DNA from: Amorphochlora amoebiformis
Taxonomy: Eukaryota; Cercozoa; Chlorarachniophyceae
Assembly (NCBI GenBank): GCA_054601695.1
Contig: BAAHQB010000293.1
Span: forward strand, 62,001-126,000
Length of the DNA: 64,000 bases
Direction of reading: 5' to 3'
Position 1 is the stretch's first letter. Every line of letters begins with the position of its first letter. Made by a program: the position numbers and the translations under genes. The notes beneath the pieces were generated by a model, which was not told where the DNA came from, made no database searches, and saw only the letters and a list, made by a program, of their open reading frames with translations. Shown here in pieces: positions 19,567-45,218 of this stretch.

Positions 19567-20726
19567 CTACAAACCATACTAAAAAAACGGAACGATTCTA
19601 TTCATCTATACCGTAAACCCGCACCCAAACCCAAACTCTAACGTTTAACCTAACCTAAACCCTAACCATAACCCTAACCGACACTAAACTTAACGACAAC
19701 CCAAACCCTAACCTTATCCTTATCCAACCGTAACCCTAACCGGAACCCTGACATTAATCCTAACCCTAACCCTAACCCTAACCCTGACCCTAGCCCTAGC
19801 CCCAGCCTATCCCTAACCGACCCTAACCCTAACCCTAACCCTAACCCTAACCCTAACCCTAACCCTAACCCTAACCCTAACCCTAACCCTAACCGGAAAC
19901 CCTAAGCGTAAACGCTCTCAACGCTAACCCTAACCCTAACGAACCCTAACCCTAACCCTAACGAACCCTAACCCTAACCCTAACGAACCCTAACCCTAAC
20001 TTCTAACTCTACATCTAACCCTAACCCTAACTCCTAACCTGAAGCGGTAACTGCAACCCTAATCCTAACCCTAACCTAACCCTAACTATCACCCTGCTAA
20101 CCCTAATCCTAACCCTAACCTAACCCTAACAATCACCCTGCTGTAAGTTTTAACCCTAACCTTAATCCTAAATCTAACCCTAACCCTAACCCTAACCCTA
20201 ACTTTAGTTCTCTCTCTATAATCCTAACCCTAACCCTAACCCTAACCCTAGTCCTAACCCTAACCCTAACCCTAAACGCTAACCCTAAAACTAAGCCATG
20301 ACCCTAATTTTCTTGATATCCCTAACGCTAAATCTAACCCTAACCCTAACCCTAACCCTAACAATAACCCTAACCCTAACCCTAATTTTAACCCTAACTC
20401 TACTCACCCTAACAGTTGCCCATGACCCTATTTTCTTGATATCTCTAACCCTAACCCTAACCCTAACCCTAACCCTAACCCTAACCCTAACACCCTTCTT
20501 TTTGCCATATATCGCCTCCGACGGATTCTTCAAGCTGAATTGGTATATATACATATACATACATATATATATATATTTATATGTATGTATATATGTACAA
20601 TGTACATGTAATATATTTATGTACGTTTGCATGTATATAATATATATATATATATTATATATATATATATATATATGGTATATATACATTTTATATGTAG
20701 GCATATATAAGTTCGTATTTTGCACA

Positions 20727-20823
<97 letters not shown>

Positions 20824-20876
20824 TATATCTACATATACATATATACACACACATATATATATATATATGTACATAA

Positions 20877-20924
<48 letters not shown>

Positions 20925-21078
20925 CGTCACTCGTTGGATTTTCGTGTGTTTTTTATCAAGATCAAGAAATTGGTATATATATATATATATTAATATATAT
21001 ATATATATATACTTACATATGTATATGTATACATATATATATGTACATATTTATGTAGATATGTTATATATATATATG

Positions 21079-21124
<46 letters not shown>

Positions 21125-21192
21125 CATGTGTATATATATAAATATACCTTCGTCACCCGATGGATTTTCGTGTGTTTTTGGTCAAGATTATA

Positions 21193-21230
<38 letters not shown>

Positions 21231-21255
21231 TATTTATATAGATATGTACACACGC

Positions 21256-21318
<63 letters not shown>

Positions 21319-21388
21319 AATATACCTTGGTCACCCGATGGATTTTCGTGTGTTTTCGGCCAAGATCAAGAAATGGTCTCGCTTTCAT
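18997..21388 (-). CDS. Partial split gene, telomere-type intron
   Basis: Exon chain: 21388-21326 ([23 protein letters not shown], donor gtatat), 20534-20494 ([13 protein letters not shown], phase 0 to 2), 19206-19164 ([14 protein letters not shown]) and 19018-18997 (GVSVGVV, donor gtatgt); the 3' end was not found. 169 nt so far. Other frames of exons 2 and 3 are also open ([27 protein letters not shown]), and this combination was chosen on phase alone. The intron after 20494 begins g/gtgttaggg and consists of about 900 bp of TTAGGG-type repeat. The first exon and the acceptor of the third have echo copies. Product unknown. Confidence 0.38.
19205..19495. repeat. Acceptor-side echo, three copies
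   Basis: The 46 bp directly upstream (minus sense) of the acceptor at 19206, read on plus as taataaaacacatacaaaca then atacatatacttaatatct, occurs at 19209, 19335 and 19446, with TA tracts between. Confidence 0.9.
19620..20490 (-). repeat. Interstitial telomere-type array
   Basis: CCCTAA on plus (TTAGGG on minus), perfect in blocks such as 19818-19890 and degenerate elsewhere (CCCTAG, CCTAAC and similar). It sits in the proposed intron between minus exons 20534-20494 and 19206-19164. Confidence 0.97.
20915..21388. repeat. Three copies of an exon/donor segment
   Basis: accttcgtcacccgatggat followed by tttcgtgtgtttttggtcaaga occurs at about 20920, 21146 and 21324, separated by TA tracts. In minus sense this is the end of the exon at 21388-21326 plus its donor. 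Only the 21324 copy is preceded by an ATG-led coding stretch. Confidence 0.9.
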
Positions 21389-21562
21389 AGCATCATATCT
21401 ATATCATATATACGTGTATATATACATGTATATAAATGAATATATGTCATCTACATATATACGTGTGAATATACATGTGAAAATATACATGTGAATAAAT
21501 GAATATACGTCATCTACATACACATAACATAACAATTTAATTTACACATATTTTGTGTTATA

Positions 21563-21601
<39 letters not shown>

Positions 21602-22000
21602 GACATATACATATCGATAACTATCTATATTTCGATATTTGTATATATAGTCAATGACTCTCTGAATATATATTTATTTATTTAAAATTATGTTCAATTT
21701 ATGTACACACACACACATATATATGTATATGTATATATATATATTTATATATTATATATATACATATATTAAAATATATATATATAAGTATAATATATGT
21801 ATAGCTTGTCTCTCTCCTCTATATATATAGTCTCTCTCTCTCTATCTCCCCTTTTATATATATATATATATAAATATATGTATGACGTAAATTATATATA
21901 TATATATATATATACTCCCTTAATATATATATATATATATATACCTTAATCTATACATATATATACACACACATATATATATATATATATACATAGATAT

Positions 22001-22045
<45 letters not shown>

Positions 22046-22048
22046 TAC

Positions 22049-22092
22049 GTTATCTCTTCAGCAGAGGACTCGGAATCACCATCTTTGTACTT
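22049..22092 (-). CDS. Orphan exon candidate, acidic
   Basis: Acceptor ...tatatag, donor gtacta, 44 nt reading [14 protein letters not shown] in phase 0. Coding-like composition within TA repeats. Not chained. Confidence 0.3.
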
Positions 22093-22117
22093 CTATATAT
22101 ATATATATACACACATA

Positions 22118-22167
<50 letters not shown>

Positions 22168-22815
22168 TACATCTATTTCTGCATATATATTTGTACGTAT
22201 ATGTGTATCTTTGTACATATGTGTGTGTAGGTATGTATATATTTATAAGCATATATATATTACATATATATATACTTGTAGTTATCATATGTATGTATAC
22301 ATATGTATATACATACTCAGATATATGTAATTGTGTAAAATATGTATTATATATTATTTTATACATGTATACAAATATCTATACATATATTACACTTATA
22401 CTTATAAACATTACTATAGATACAAGCATATATGTGTGAATGCATATTCATATATATATATATATATATGACTAGGTATGTACGTATACATTGATATGTA
22501 TAAGCATATATATATATATATACAACATCAGTATACATTAGTATATAAACACATCCATATATATATATATATCTACATATGTATTCATATATATATATAT
22601 ATATATATATATAAATGTATACACATATATACATACATTTAATATATATATAGATTATATATATATATATAATTTATGTATATATGTACACATATGTATG
22701 CACATTTAAGATATATTTATATGTTTTTATACATGTATTATGAAATAATAGCACCGGAATAGGTACATTATTAACTCTCCCCAGGGTTGTGTGATTTCGT
22801 TTCAGATCTCCTAAG

Positions 22816-22857
<42 letters not shown>

Positions 22858-22882
22858 ATATATAATAGTATTCGAGCGTACA

Positions 22883-22922
<40 letters not shown>

Positions 22923-22966
22923 TATATATGTGAATATATACATACATAGGTATATATATATGTATA

Positions 22967-23005
<39 letters not shown>

Positions 23006-23092
23006 GCATATTTATATATATTTATCTATACATTTATTTTGGTATATATATATGTATTCATATATGTGCTAATAAATAGAAATAATTAGAAT

Positions 23093-23134
<42 letters not shown>

Positions 23135-23202
23135 GCATTCCATTAAGATATGAGACCTAAATATCCTAAGCGTGACATACACATAAATTTTCATATTTAA
23201 TA

Positions 23203-23239
<37 letters not shown>

Positions 23240-23263
23240 TATATTTAAAACATACATACATAT

Positions 23264-23450
23264 ATGAGTTCTAGACATATATCACACCGAAAGTATGCGA
23301 TAGATGACCAAAGCAATAATTATCTTTGTAGAAAAATACAAGTGTTTGTTATATATATGAATAGATTCTATTTACATATCGGACCGAATTTTCGCATTTG
23401 GGAAGACATTGCGACTGGGGTATGCAAGCTTCTCGCTGAAATCTTATCGC
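23264..23450 (+). CDS. Candidate exon with ATG-led frame
   Basis: The non-repetitive part of a longer frame. It starts [20 protein letters not shown] and later reads [13 protein letters not shown] and [10 protein letters not shown] donor-like gtatgc after IATG or a later gtacat could end it. The minus strand of the second half ([10 protein letters not shown] after ataccccag) is also open. Composition favours plus. Product not recognised. Confidence 0.32.
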
Positions 23451-24070
23451 CTATATACACATATATGTACATATATATATATATATATGTGTATATGTAT
23501 GCATATATATATATGTGTACATATATAGATATGTATATATGTATATATATTATATATATACACATATATATATATATATATATACATACATATATATACA
23601 TATACACACATAAATATATCTTTTGTACATCTCATTACACATATATATATATATATATATACATACACACATACATATGTATGTATGTGTATATATTTAT
23701 GTCCATATATGAATACTATATATTCTATATGTAATATGTGCAAACATAAACTTACTACAAATACATGAATGTACATATTGTACAGTAAATGAGTAGAGTT
23801 ATACATGCATATATATATACATGTACACACACACATACATAATATATACATGAGTTCATTTACATTTAGAGGTTTTTATAAATTGGTCAGATGTAAACAT
23901 ACATACATATATATATATATCTAAGAATACACACTCTACATAATACAGATTACGTAGAACATATACACACATACATAACACATAAAAAAACATGTTACAC
24001 ATATACACACACATACATACATACATACATATATATATATATATAATATACATACATACACATATGATAT

Positions 24071-24116
<46 letters not shown>

Positions 24117-24125
24117 TATATACAT

Positions 24126-24605
<480 letters not shown>

Positions 24606-24617
24606 CATAATCAATTC

Positions 24618-24648
<31 letters not shown>

Positions 24649-24721
24649 GTATATATAGATATAATATAACGTATATGCATACATGTATTTTTAGACATAT
24701 ATGCATACATTTATATATATA

Positions 24722-24763
<42 letters not shown>

Positions 24764-24849
24764 ATGTGTATCATAAATTCTACATGTATAAATGTAGCAC
24801 ACATATGTTTGTATTATATGTATATATGTTTATATATATATATGTATAA

Positions 24850-24888
<39 letters not shown>

Positions 24889-24934
24889 TAAATATATACA
24901 CTGCATGTACATTCCATCAAATCAAAAAGAGGGA

Positions 24935-25525
24935 GCTAGAAAGAGACACAGTGAGAGAGAGAGAAGCGATATAAGAGGTTGAGAGAAAGAGGTATGAGGG
25001 GGTGAGAGAAAGAGAGATAAGAGGTTGAGAGAAAGAGGCATGAGAGTGTGAGAGAAAGCGATATAAGAGGTTGAGAGAAAGAGGCATGAGAGTGTGAGAG
25101 AAAAGAGAGATAAGAGGTTGAGAAAAAGAGGCATGAGAGGGTGAGAGAAAGAGAGATAAGAGGTTGAGAGAAAGAGGTATGAGAGGGTGAGAGAAAGAGA
25201 GATAAGAGGTTGAGAGAAAGAGGCATGAGAGTGTGAGAGAAAGCGATATAAGAGGTTGAGAGAAAGAGGCATGAGAGTCTGAGAGAAAGCGATATAAGAG
25301 GTTGAGAGAAAGAGGTATGAGAGGGTGAGAGAAAGAGAGATAAGAGGTTGAGAAAAAGAGGTATGAGAGGGTGAAAGAAAGAGAGATAAGAGGTTGAGAG
25401 AAAGAGGCATGAGAGGGTGAGAGAAAGAGAGATAAGAGGTTGAGAGAAAGGGGCATGCGAGGGTGAGAGAAAGAGAGATAAGAGGTTGAGAGAAAGGGGC
25501 ATGCGAGGGTGAGAGAAGGAGAGAT
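24935..25525. repeat. GA-rich tandem satellite, ~43 bp unit
   Basis: About 13 copies of gagagaaagaggcatgagag, then tgtgagagaaag, then (c/a)gatataagaggtt. All three minus frames stay open as [20 protein letters not shown] repeats because the array lacks stops; this is not taken as coding. Confidence 0.95.
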
Positions 25526-25776
25526 TGAAATTACAAATTATACAATATTGAAATTCTTAACAAACAAAACAATTAATAGTGGATATCTCTGAAATCTATC
25601 GAACAATTCAACATTTCCAAATGTTAGGGTGACTTACAGATTTATATATATATATATATATATATATAAATATTAATGTATATATATATATATATGTAAA
25701 TATACAAATATTATATATATGTATATATCTATATAGATATATATATATATATATAAATGTATGTGTATTATATATG

Positions 25777-25854
<78 letters not shown>

Positions 25855-25858
<4 letters not shown>

Positions 25859-25921
25859 CGTCCTCCACGTGGCAGTACCACGTTTCCGATTCGGTTCACA
25901 GACACCAAATATATACATATG

Positions 25922-25959
<38 letters not shown>

Positions 25960-26033
25960 TATATATATATATATATACATATAAATATATATTTTATATA
26001 TATATATTTTTATATTTCATATATACATACATA

Positions 26034-26109
<76 letters not shown>

Positions 26110-26165
26110 GTCCTCCAGGTGGCAGTGCTACGTTTCCGATTCGGTTCACAGACACCAAATCCGGG
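25855..26165. repeat. Two-copy splice-site-like echo
   Basis: acgtcctccacgtggcagta, ccacgtttccgattcggttc and acagacaccaaat occur at 25858-25909 and 26108-26159. Only the second copy continues into unique sequence (ccgggataatggcaacta). Minus reading: exon AIIPDL with donor gtgtct. Plus reading: acceptor ggttcacag. Confidence 0.9.
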
Positions 26166-26176
26166 ATAATGGCAAC

Positions 26177-26222
<46 letters not shown>

Positions 26223-26334
26223 CATTAATTAACACATTAAATCGGTATGTATGTATATGTGCAAACAATTTATGTTTATTTTTGGATGTATAATACATAT
26301 CTATATGTATATATGTGTAAATATGTATTTAGAT

Positions 26335-26378
<44 letters not shown>

Positions 26379-26639
26379 TATGGATATATGTATATGTTTA
26401 TATCCGTCCACATCACTTCTATTCCTATCGGTTGCATATCAATACACACACATACATAAATACATATATATATATATATATATATATATCCATATACATA
26501 CATATACAGATAAATGTTTGCATCTATACATATACACATATGCGTCTTATATATAAATATATATTGTTTTGTACTTAATACGCATAATCTATATAAATAT
26601 GAAATATACTGTTAACATACGTATCATACACACGTATTT

Positions 26640-26747
26640 ATTACACATATTGAGGTAAACATCAATTTGCACATATATATGTGTGTATATATATATATGT
26701 ATGTATGTGTATATATATACATATACAAACATACACATACACACACA

Positions 26748-26802
<55 letters not shown>

Positions 26803-26892
26803 GCATTTGTATCTACATATATTGTAAATATATACATATACATATATAATGTATGTACACATGTCAGTATATATATATATAATTATAATATT

Positions 26893-26946
<54 letters not shown>

Positions 26947-26985
26947 AATACATATTAAGTTAAACATCAATTTGCATATATATAT

Positions 26986-27034
<49 letters not shown>

Positions 27035-27104
27035 CATGCATATGTATATACATATATTGTAAATATATACATATACATATATAATGTATGTACACATGTC
27101 AATT

Positions 27105-27110
<6 letters not shown>
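26640..27110. repeat. Two-copy ~150 bp duplication
   Basis: A segment containing aaacatcaatttgcatatat and tattgtaaatatatacatat and atgtatgtacacatgtca is present at about 26655-26870 and 26965-27105, with TA tracts of different length inside. Confidence 0.85.
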
Positions 27111-27144
<34 letters not shown>

Positions 27145-27243
27145 CATATATACATATAAATATATGAATATATATATATATATATACATATATACGTATA
27201 TATGTATGTAAATGCATGTATATACACACACACACACACACAC

Positions 27244-27284
<41 letters not shown>

Positions 27285-27384
27285 AATAAATAAGTATATA
27301 TACATACAAACGAAAATGTATGCAATCTTATATATATATAGATATACGTAATACAATTATATGAACATATGATACATATACATA

Positions 27385-27441
<57 letters not shown>

Positions 27442-27476
27442 CCATGTTGATTTGAAGCCCTTTGAACTCGATATAT

Positions 27477-27520
<44 letters not shown>

Positions 27521-27549
27521 TTACATACATATATATATATATATATCTA

Positions 27550-27680
<131 letters not shown>

Positions 27681-27688
27681 CATATTAC

Positions 27689-27748
27689 CATGTTGATTTG
27701 AAGCCCTTTGAACTCGATTCAGACACTTTGAATCTCTGTTTAAGCCAT
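27689..27748 (-). CDS. Exon candidate with donor-side echo
   Basis: Acceptor ...tatacag, donor gtaata, 60 nt reading [19 protein letters not shown] (1 nt in, 2 nt out). The last ~30 nt plus the donor recur at 27441-27472. No chain found. Confidence 0.42.
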
Positions 27749-27851
27749 CTGTATATATATATATATATACATATATATAGTATATACAATACATATCATA
27801 TTTATATTTATATATATATATATATATGTATACATGTATATATAAATATAT

Positions 27852-27898
<47 letters not shown>

Positions 27899-28074
27899 TC
27901 TCATACACACTGAATCCAATTTGAGGTGAGTTCGTTTACATTTACATATATATTTAGAATATATGCATTTACATATATATTTAGAATATATGAACATATT
28001 TACATGCGTATATATTATATATATATATGTGTATCTATAGGTATTGTACACACATATCAACGACATATATACAT

Positions 28075-28113
<39 letters not shown>

Positions 28114-28462
28114 TAAATAAGTATAATATACAAAAATATACATATAAATTATATATATATACATATATATATATATATTTATAATATACATTCTCGTATA
28201 TATATACATATTATAGATATATAAACCCGACTAAGGTATTATCAAAAACATCGATATCATGGTCAAAACACAATATATTACCTATATCTATGTATATATT
28301 ACCCATACCTGTATGTATATATATATATATATAAATATATATATGCTTATTTTCATGTATACTATATGTTTACGTATCTAATCCTGTTATGGGACTTTGT
28401 ATCCGGTCAATATCATATATAAACATACACATACATATATATATATACACCCACGTATATAT

Positions 28463-28528
<66 letters not shown>

Positions 28529-28537
28529 CGAACCCAC

Positions 28538-28588
28538 GATGACCCAAAAAAGTAAGGCAAACATGAAATAGCAGTATGGATCTGCCAT
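28538..28588 (-). CDS. Candidate first exon with hydrophobic N-terminus
   Basis: ATG-led 51 nt exon, MADPYCYFMFALLFWVI, ending in donor gtgggt. The hydrophobic run suggests a signal peptide or anchor. A possible next exon lies near 28380-28405, but its borders are unclear. It lies just downstream of the proposed end of another minus gene. Confidence 0.35.
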
Positions 28589-28683
28589 CAGAAAAGCTCA
28601 TAACCTATCACTTTGTATACCGCCTGCAGCACTATTAACTTAGACGTATCACTATAAACTTAAATGTATATTGAAGAAACGCA

Positions 28684-28722
<39 letters not shown>

Positions 28723-28762
28723 TAAGAAACATATGCAAATATTCATAGATAATGCTAAAAAT

Positions 28763-28914
28763 TCATTCTTGGTTAATATAATGCAAATTAAAAAAAAAAA
28801 AAAACAGAGATATGTACACGTAGTAACCATGTTTATATACTATATACCTATTTCTGTTGAAGGAGAGACTCTTTCAATACGGTTTAAGATCACAGTATTG
28901 GGGTCAATGTCATC

Positions 28915-28947
<33 letters not shown>

Positions 28948-29038
28948 AGTTATTTTATATATGCAGATGAACAAATGTATACATATGTATATAACTAAAT
29001 AGATATATTACTATTTTATATAAGAAGATGGACAAATG

Positions 29039-29099
<61 letters not shown>

Positions 29100-29161
29100 A
29101 GACACATCGCTATTTTGTACATGTATATGTATGCATATATAATTAGATATACTGTTGTTAT

Positions 29162-29198
<37 letters not shown>

Positions 29199-29202
29199 CA
29201 TA

Positions 29203-29257
<55 letters not shown>

Positions 29258-29451
29258 CATATATATACCTATTCTCGGAGTTTTATTAACACCGTTAAGT
29301 TCGCTCATTGGAGAAATTAGGTCTTTGTCATCTAATTATATATATATATATATGTTATATATATATATACATATATAAATAGATATATGTATATATTATA
29401 TATACATATATATATATATATATATGGAGAAATTAGGTTTTGTCATCTAAT

Positions 29452-29484
<33 letters not shown>

Positions 29485-29805
29485 AATATATATATGTATA
29501 TGTTATATATATACTCATTGGAGAAATTAGGTCTTTGTCATCTAATTATATATATATATATGTATGTTATATATATATATATGTTATATATATATATATT
29601 CATATATATATATATTATATATATATGTGTTACATATATATATATGTTATATATATATATATTATATATATATATGTATTATATCTGTTTTTTATATACA
29701 TATTGTACGAACGCTATATATATATATGTTTGGATAAGACATATTGAATGTATAAATGTTGGCTTTAGTGTATACATTTTTTTGTCTTCAATGATATAAT
29801 TAGTT
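28763..29805 (-). CDS. Partial split gene, acidic/Ser-Pro C-terminus
   Basis: Chain: 29805-29776 (LIISLKTKK), 29331-29269 ([20 protein letters not shown]), 28913-28848 ([20 protein letters not shown]) and a 5 nt terminal piece 28767-28763 giving a stop; all joins in phase 1. The two middle exons have clear tatatag or aattag acceptors and g/gtatat donors and are the most reliable. The first and last exons are tentative. The 5' start was not found. Unknown product. The start of exon 29331-29269 has echo copies at about 29425 and 29517. Confidence 0.45.
29300..29555. repeat. Exon-start/acceptor echo, three copies
   Basis: tggagaaattaggtctttgt then catctaattata occurs at about 29310, 29426 and 29519 with TA between. 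In minus sense it is acceptor plus the first ~25 nt of exon 29331-29269. Confidence 0.9.
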
Positions 29806-29856
29806 CTTTACGCGCAACAGGTTTACATGAAAATGTATTTATATACATATTAACTT

Positions 29857-29888
<32 letters not shown>

Positions 29889-30115
29889 GTATATATATAT
29901 AGAAACATATCAACGTATGCATGTAGGTGAAATGTAGTGATATAAGGAAATTAATATGCATATGCATATATATATATATATACTCATAATATACCATATA
30001 CACATCAGGTGACTTGTATGAATGTGTACTTCTTTTCATATATTTGAAACACATGTATATATATATATATATATGTTTTATAAAAACCATAGTTTTTCAC
30101 CTATATTCCCTTCAC

Positions 30116-30275
30116 CGCTAGAATCTTTATTCCATCCGCCGAAAAAAAAAGAAAAAAATCAGTATTAAATAGCTGATAAAAACATTTGTGTGTGTAGTAT
30201 AGAATCTGTATTCCATCGAGAAAAAATTAAAAAATAAATTATTAATTCGCTAATAACAAATTTGTGTGTGTAGTA
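30116..30275. repeat. Two-copy ~80 bp repeat
   Basis: tagaatctttattccatc / tagaatctgtattccatc, an A-rich run, then agctgataaaaacatttgtg / cgctaataacaaatttgtg and tgtgtagta. Confidence 0.85.
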
Positions 30276-30281
30276 GGTTAT

Positions 30282-30531
30282 TGGCTAGATGCATTTCGTA
30301 TTTTATCCCTCTATATGTACATTTCAGATTATACCTTTATCTGCATTGATACACTTACCTAAAAATACCGAAGACAAACCACTATCATGCCTAAACCTTA
30401 CCATAACCCTAATTAACCCTAACCCTAACCCTAACCCTAACCTTAACCCTAACGCTAACGCTAACCCTAACCCTAACCCTAACCCTAACCCTACTCCACA
30501 TACAATACAAATAAATCATTATTATTTCTAA
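30282..30531 (+). CDS. Exon-like frame running into telomere repeats
   Basis: After a strong acceptor tract ending tacatttcag (about 30329), the plus frame reads IIPLSALIHLPKNTEDKPLS, then through CCCTAA repeats as NPNPNP to TAA near 30529. The same segment on minus has a gtaagt donor-like site. Coding status is doubtful; the repeat-encoded tail is probably not translated. Confidence 0.2.
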
Positions 30532-30759
30532 GTATCCCAAATGTTGCTAATACTTCTAAATATTGAGTATTGTATCTCTAACCCTAACCTCAACCCTACC
30601 CTAACCCTAACCCTAACCCTAACCCTAACCCTAACCCTAACCCTAACCCTAACCCTAACCCTAACCCTAACCCTAACCCTAAGTACCAGATTCTATTTGG
30701 AGCAAGTTGATAGCTTTAACCCTGCCAACCTTGCCGAGGACAATATGAAATCTCTACAG

Positions 30760-30811
<52 letters not shown>

Positions 30812-30914
30812 CATATCCAATTTAAATATTTATACATAACACAAAAACTTCCTAACCCTAATTTTGGGAACCCTAACCCTAACCTTTACCCTAACCCTAA
30901 CCCTAACCCTAACC

Positions 30915-30920
<6 letters not shown>
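30410..30920 (-). repeat. Interstitial telomere-type arrays
   Basis: CCCTAA blocks at about 30413-30492, 30580-30682 and 30868-30916, separated by unique or TA sequence. Confidence 0.96.
30687..30753 (-). CDS. Orphan exon candidate next to telomere array
   Basis: Acceptor ...atctgtag, donor gtactt leading straight into TTAGGG repeats. Phase 0 reads RFHIVLGKVGRVKAINLLQI. On plus the same bases read FYLEQVDSFNPANLAEDNMK but lack a donor. In another phase it would end the adjacent 41.9-30.9 kb gene with a stop (ISYCPRQGWQG). Undecided. Confidence 0.3.
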
Positions 30921-41932
<11,012 letters not shown>

Positions 41933-41976
41933 GAAGATGAAAATTAGGTAAAGAGAAGGAATGTTGTTGAGATGAG

Positions 41977-42180
41977 AACGTATGTATATTTAGCTAAAAT
42001 CAGGAGAAAAGAGATGCTAGGAGACTAATAACGTTTGGATATTTAGGTAAAATCAGGAGAATAGAGATGTTAGGATACTAGTAATGTATGGATATTTAGG
42101 TAAAATCCGGAGATGGAGATGTTAGGAGACTAACAACGTATGGACATTTAGGTAAAATCGGGAGAAAAGAGGTATTAAGA
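41977..42180. repeat. ~53 bp tandem repeat, four copies
   Basis: gtatggatatttaggtaaaa then tcaggagaaaagagatg and ttaggagactaataac, at about 41978, 42033, 42088 and 42140. It lies between two minus gene models, overlapping the proposed terminal exon of the upstream one. Confidence 0.93.
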
Positions 42181-42574
42181 GAGCAAAACTCTAAGTGAGT
42201 GTATATGTATCTGTGTTTGTTTGCTACGTGTATATATGTATGTTAAAATGTACACGTATATGTATAATTATTATATGTATAATGCACATGTACATGTATA
42301 TGTATATGCCTGTATGTATATAAATTTATATCGATTTTTATATGTATATGTATATGTATATGCATATGGATATGTCTATGATTATGTGTCTATGTATATA
42401 TGTGCATGTATATGTATATGTTTATGTGTATGTATATGTAACGTCTTTCTCTAGCTTTCGTGCATAAAAATACCTTTATACATTCATACTTTTATGTACA
42501 TATATATATATTTGTGTGTATTTACATATTTACACTTAAATATATATATATATATGTATAATCAAACACACATA

Positions 42575-42621
<47 letters not shown>

Positions 42622-43150
42622 CTTTATATTAAATACACATATATTCATATATTCATATAGATATTATACTCTGTGCACTTTTCACATATAGACGTACATA
42701 TATACAGATAGATATATGTATACACACATATGTACATATACTAGATATATACCCTCTAGGTCTTGATTTTGGTGTTTCTCTCTTCATATCCCAAGGTGTG
42801 ACCTCGCTGAACCAATGACCTATGTATATGTGTATATGAGTAGAATTATATAATACAAACACTAACAACGATGTATATTTACATACAAACAACATATATA
42901 CATATATGTATATATATGTATATATATACATATATATATATATATGTATATATATATACATATATATACAAATATATTTATGTACATATACATGTATATA
43001 ATGTATATATAGGTATGTGTATATCATATACATGTATATATCTCTATATGTATGTATATATATATATATATATATAAATCTATACGTATATTCAGATATA
43101 TATATATATATATATATATAAACATATATATTGATATATCTAAAAATATA

Positions 43151-43191
<41 letters not shown>

Positions 43192-43273
43192 ACTACCAAA
43201 TCGCATCCCAAATCCCCTCTTGCACCCCTTTCCTAAATAAATATGTACCAATGAATATATGTATATGTATATA

Positions 43274-43304
<31 letters not shown>

Positions 43305-43645
43305 GCAATAAAATCGATAGTTTTATATACTTATATGTTTATGAACTTATATGTATACATACATACATTATATACATACATATATATATATATATATACA
43401 TACATACATACATATATATGTATGCATATATACATATATACATATATGAATATGCATATATAAAGATGAAAATATATGTATATATATAACATATATACAT
43501 ACATACACATAAATATACATAATATGTATTTATACATTTATGTATACAAATTGTATGTAAATGTGTGTACATGTGCATATGTAAGACACATGTGTATGTG
43601 TATATATGCGTGTATGTATATATGTAAAAAGATATATGTATAGAA

Positions 43646-43684
<39 letters not shown>

Positions 43685-43900
43685 TATTTTATAAATAATA
43701 CATATGTAATTTTACACATAGAAAAAGCACAAAACTAAACACATTATAACTGTAACATATATATATATATGTACATATATATATATATATATATGTGTGT
43801 ATGTATATATATATATTATATTCATTTAGAGATATGTATTTTCATGTGTACTATAGTTCCATGTGTGTATGTCCGTATAAGCCTTTGCACGATGTAACAT
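42096..43900 (-). CDS. Four-exon gene model, 88 aa, unknown product
   Basis: Exons 43900-43852 ([19 protein letters not shown]), 43232-43197 ([11 protein letters not shown]), 42819-42753 ([20 protein letters not shown]) and 42210-42096 ([20 protein letters not shown] and on to TAA) total 267 nt in one frame. The third exon is the strongest, with clean acceptor and g/gtatat-type donor and a very protein-like composition. The terminal exon overlaps a 53 bp tandem repeat. The stop lies 164 bp before the ATG of the next minus gene, giving a tandem arrangement. A plus frame (CDLAEPMTY) after a good acceptor overlaps exon 3. Confidence 0.45.
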
Positions 43901-43987
43901 GTTACACTCACATATACATATATTACATATATACATAAATATATATAAATATATACATATATGCATATATATATATATATGTATGTA

Positions 43988-44025
<38 letters not shown>

Positions 44026-44067
44026 TCATCTATATGTGTATATATGTACATTTACACACATATGTAC

Positions 44068-45171
44068 TTATTTTTTCATATCTATAAACGTAGTAAATGT
44101 CAAATTTAGAAAAAAACATGTTACACCCTAACCTTAACCCCAACTCTAATCCAAATCCTAGCTCTAACATTAACCCTAATCCTAACCCTACTAGCCTAAC
44201 CCTAGCTCTTATCTTACGCTAACACTAACCCTAACCCTAAAACTAACCCTAATCCTAACCATAACCCTAATGATAACCCTAACCCTAACGTAACCTTAGC
44301 TCTAACCCTAACCCTAACGTAACCTTAGCTCTAACCCCAACCCTAACCCTAACCCTAACCCTAACCCTAACCCTAACCCTAACCCTAATGTATCCTTAGG
44401 TTACTATAAGGCAAAACTCTTCACACTTGATTATGCCTAAACTAATCCTAACCCTCTAAGCCATGGCCCTAACCGTAACCCTGATTCTAAATGAAATCTT
44501 AGCTAACTCTAACCATAAAAACTTTAGTCCAAGCCATGGTCCTAACCCTAACACTATTTCTAAATCAATTCCTAGATACAACAATATCACACTAACCCTA
44601 ACCCTAGCTCTAATCTGTGGAGGAGTCAATGGTCCTAGGATTAAGGCATGCTGAATAAACTGATCTGATCCTAGCTCTAACCTTAATCCTAATCCGAACC
44701 CTAGCTCTAATACCAACCCTAACCCTAACCCTAGCTCTAATCCTAACCCTAACTCTAGCTCTAATCCTAACCCTAACCCTAGCTCTAACCCTAACCCTAA
44801 TCCTAGCTCTAATCCTAACCCTAGCCCTAGCTCTAACCCTAACCCTAACCCTAGTTCTAACCCTAACCCTAACCCTAGCTCTAACCCTAACCCTAACCCT
44901 AGCTCTAACCCTAACCCTAACCCTAGCTCTAACCCTAACCCTAAAACTAGCTCTAACCCTAACCCTAACCCTAGCTCTAACCCTAACCCTAACCCTAGCT
45001 CTAACCCTAACCCTAACCCTAGCTCTAACCCTAACCCTAAATCTAGCTCTAACCCTAACCCTAACCTGGAATTGTACGCACGGGAACTTCAACTAGTCTC
45101 AAGGGAACAGGAATCTATATATATATATATATATGTATATATACAGATATATTTATATATACATATATATG

Positions 45172-45218
<47 letters not shown>

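Noticed and set aside
24917-25502. Three overlapping minus frames of 160-190 codons ([13 protein letters not shown] repeats)
   Set aside because: A stop-free tandem satellite of ~43 bp; all frames are open together and show no codon bias.
44610-45092. 160-codon minus frame of RVRVRARVR type
   Set aside because: Translation of the telomere-type repeat.
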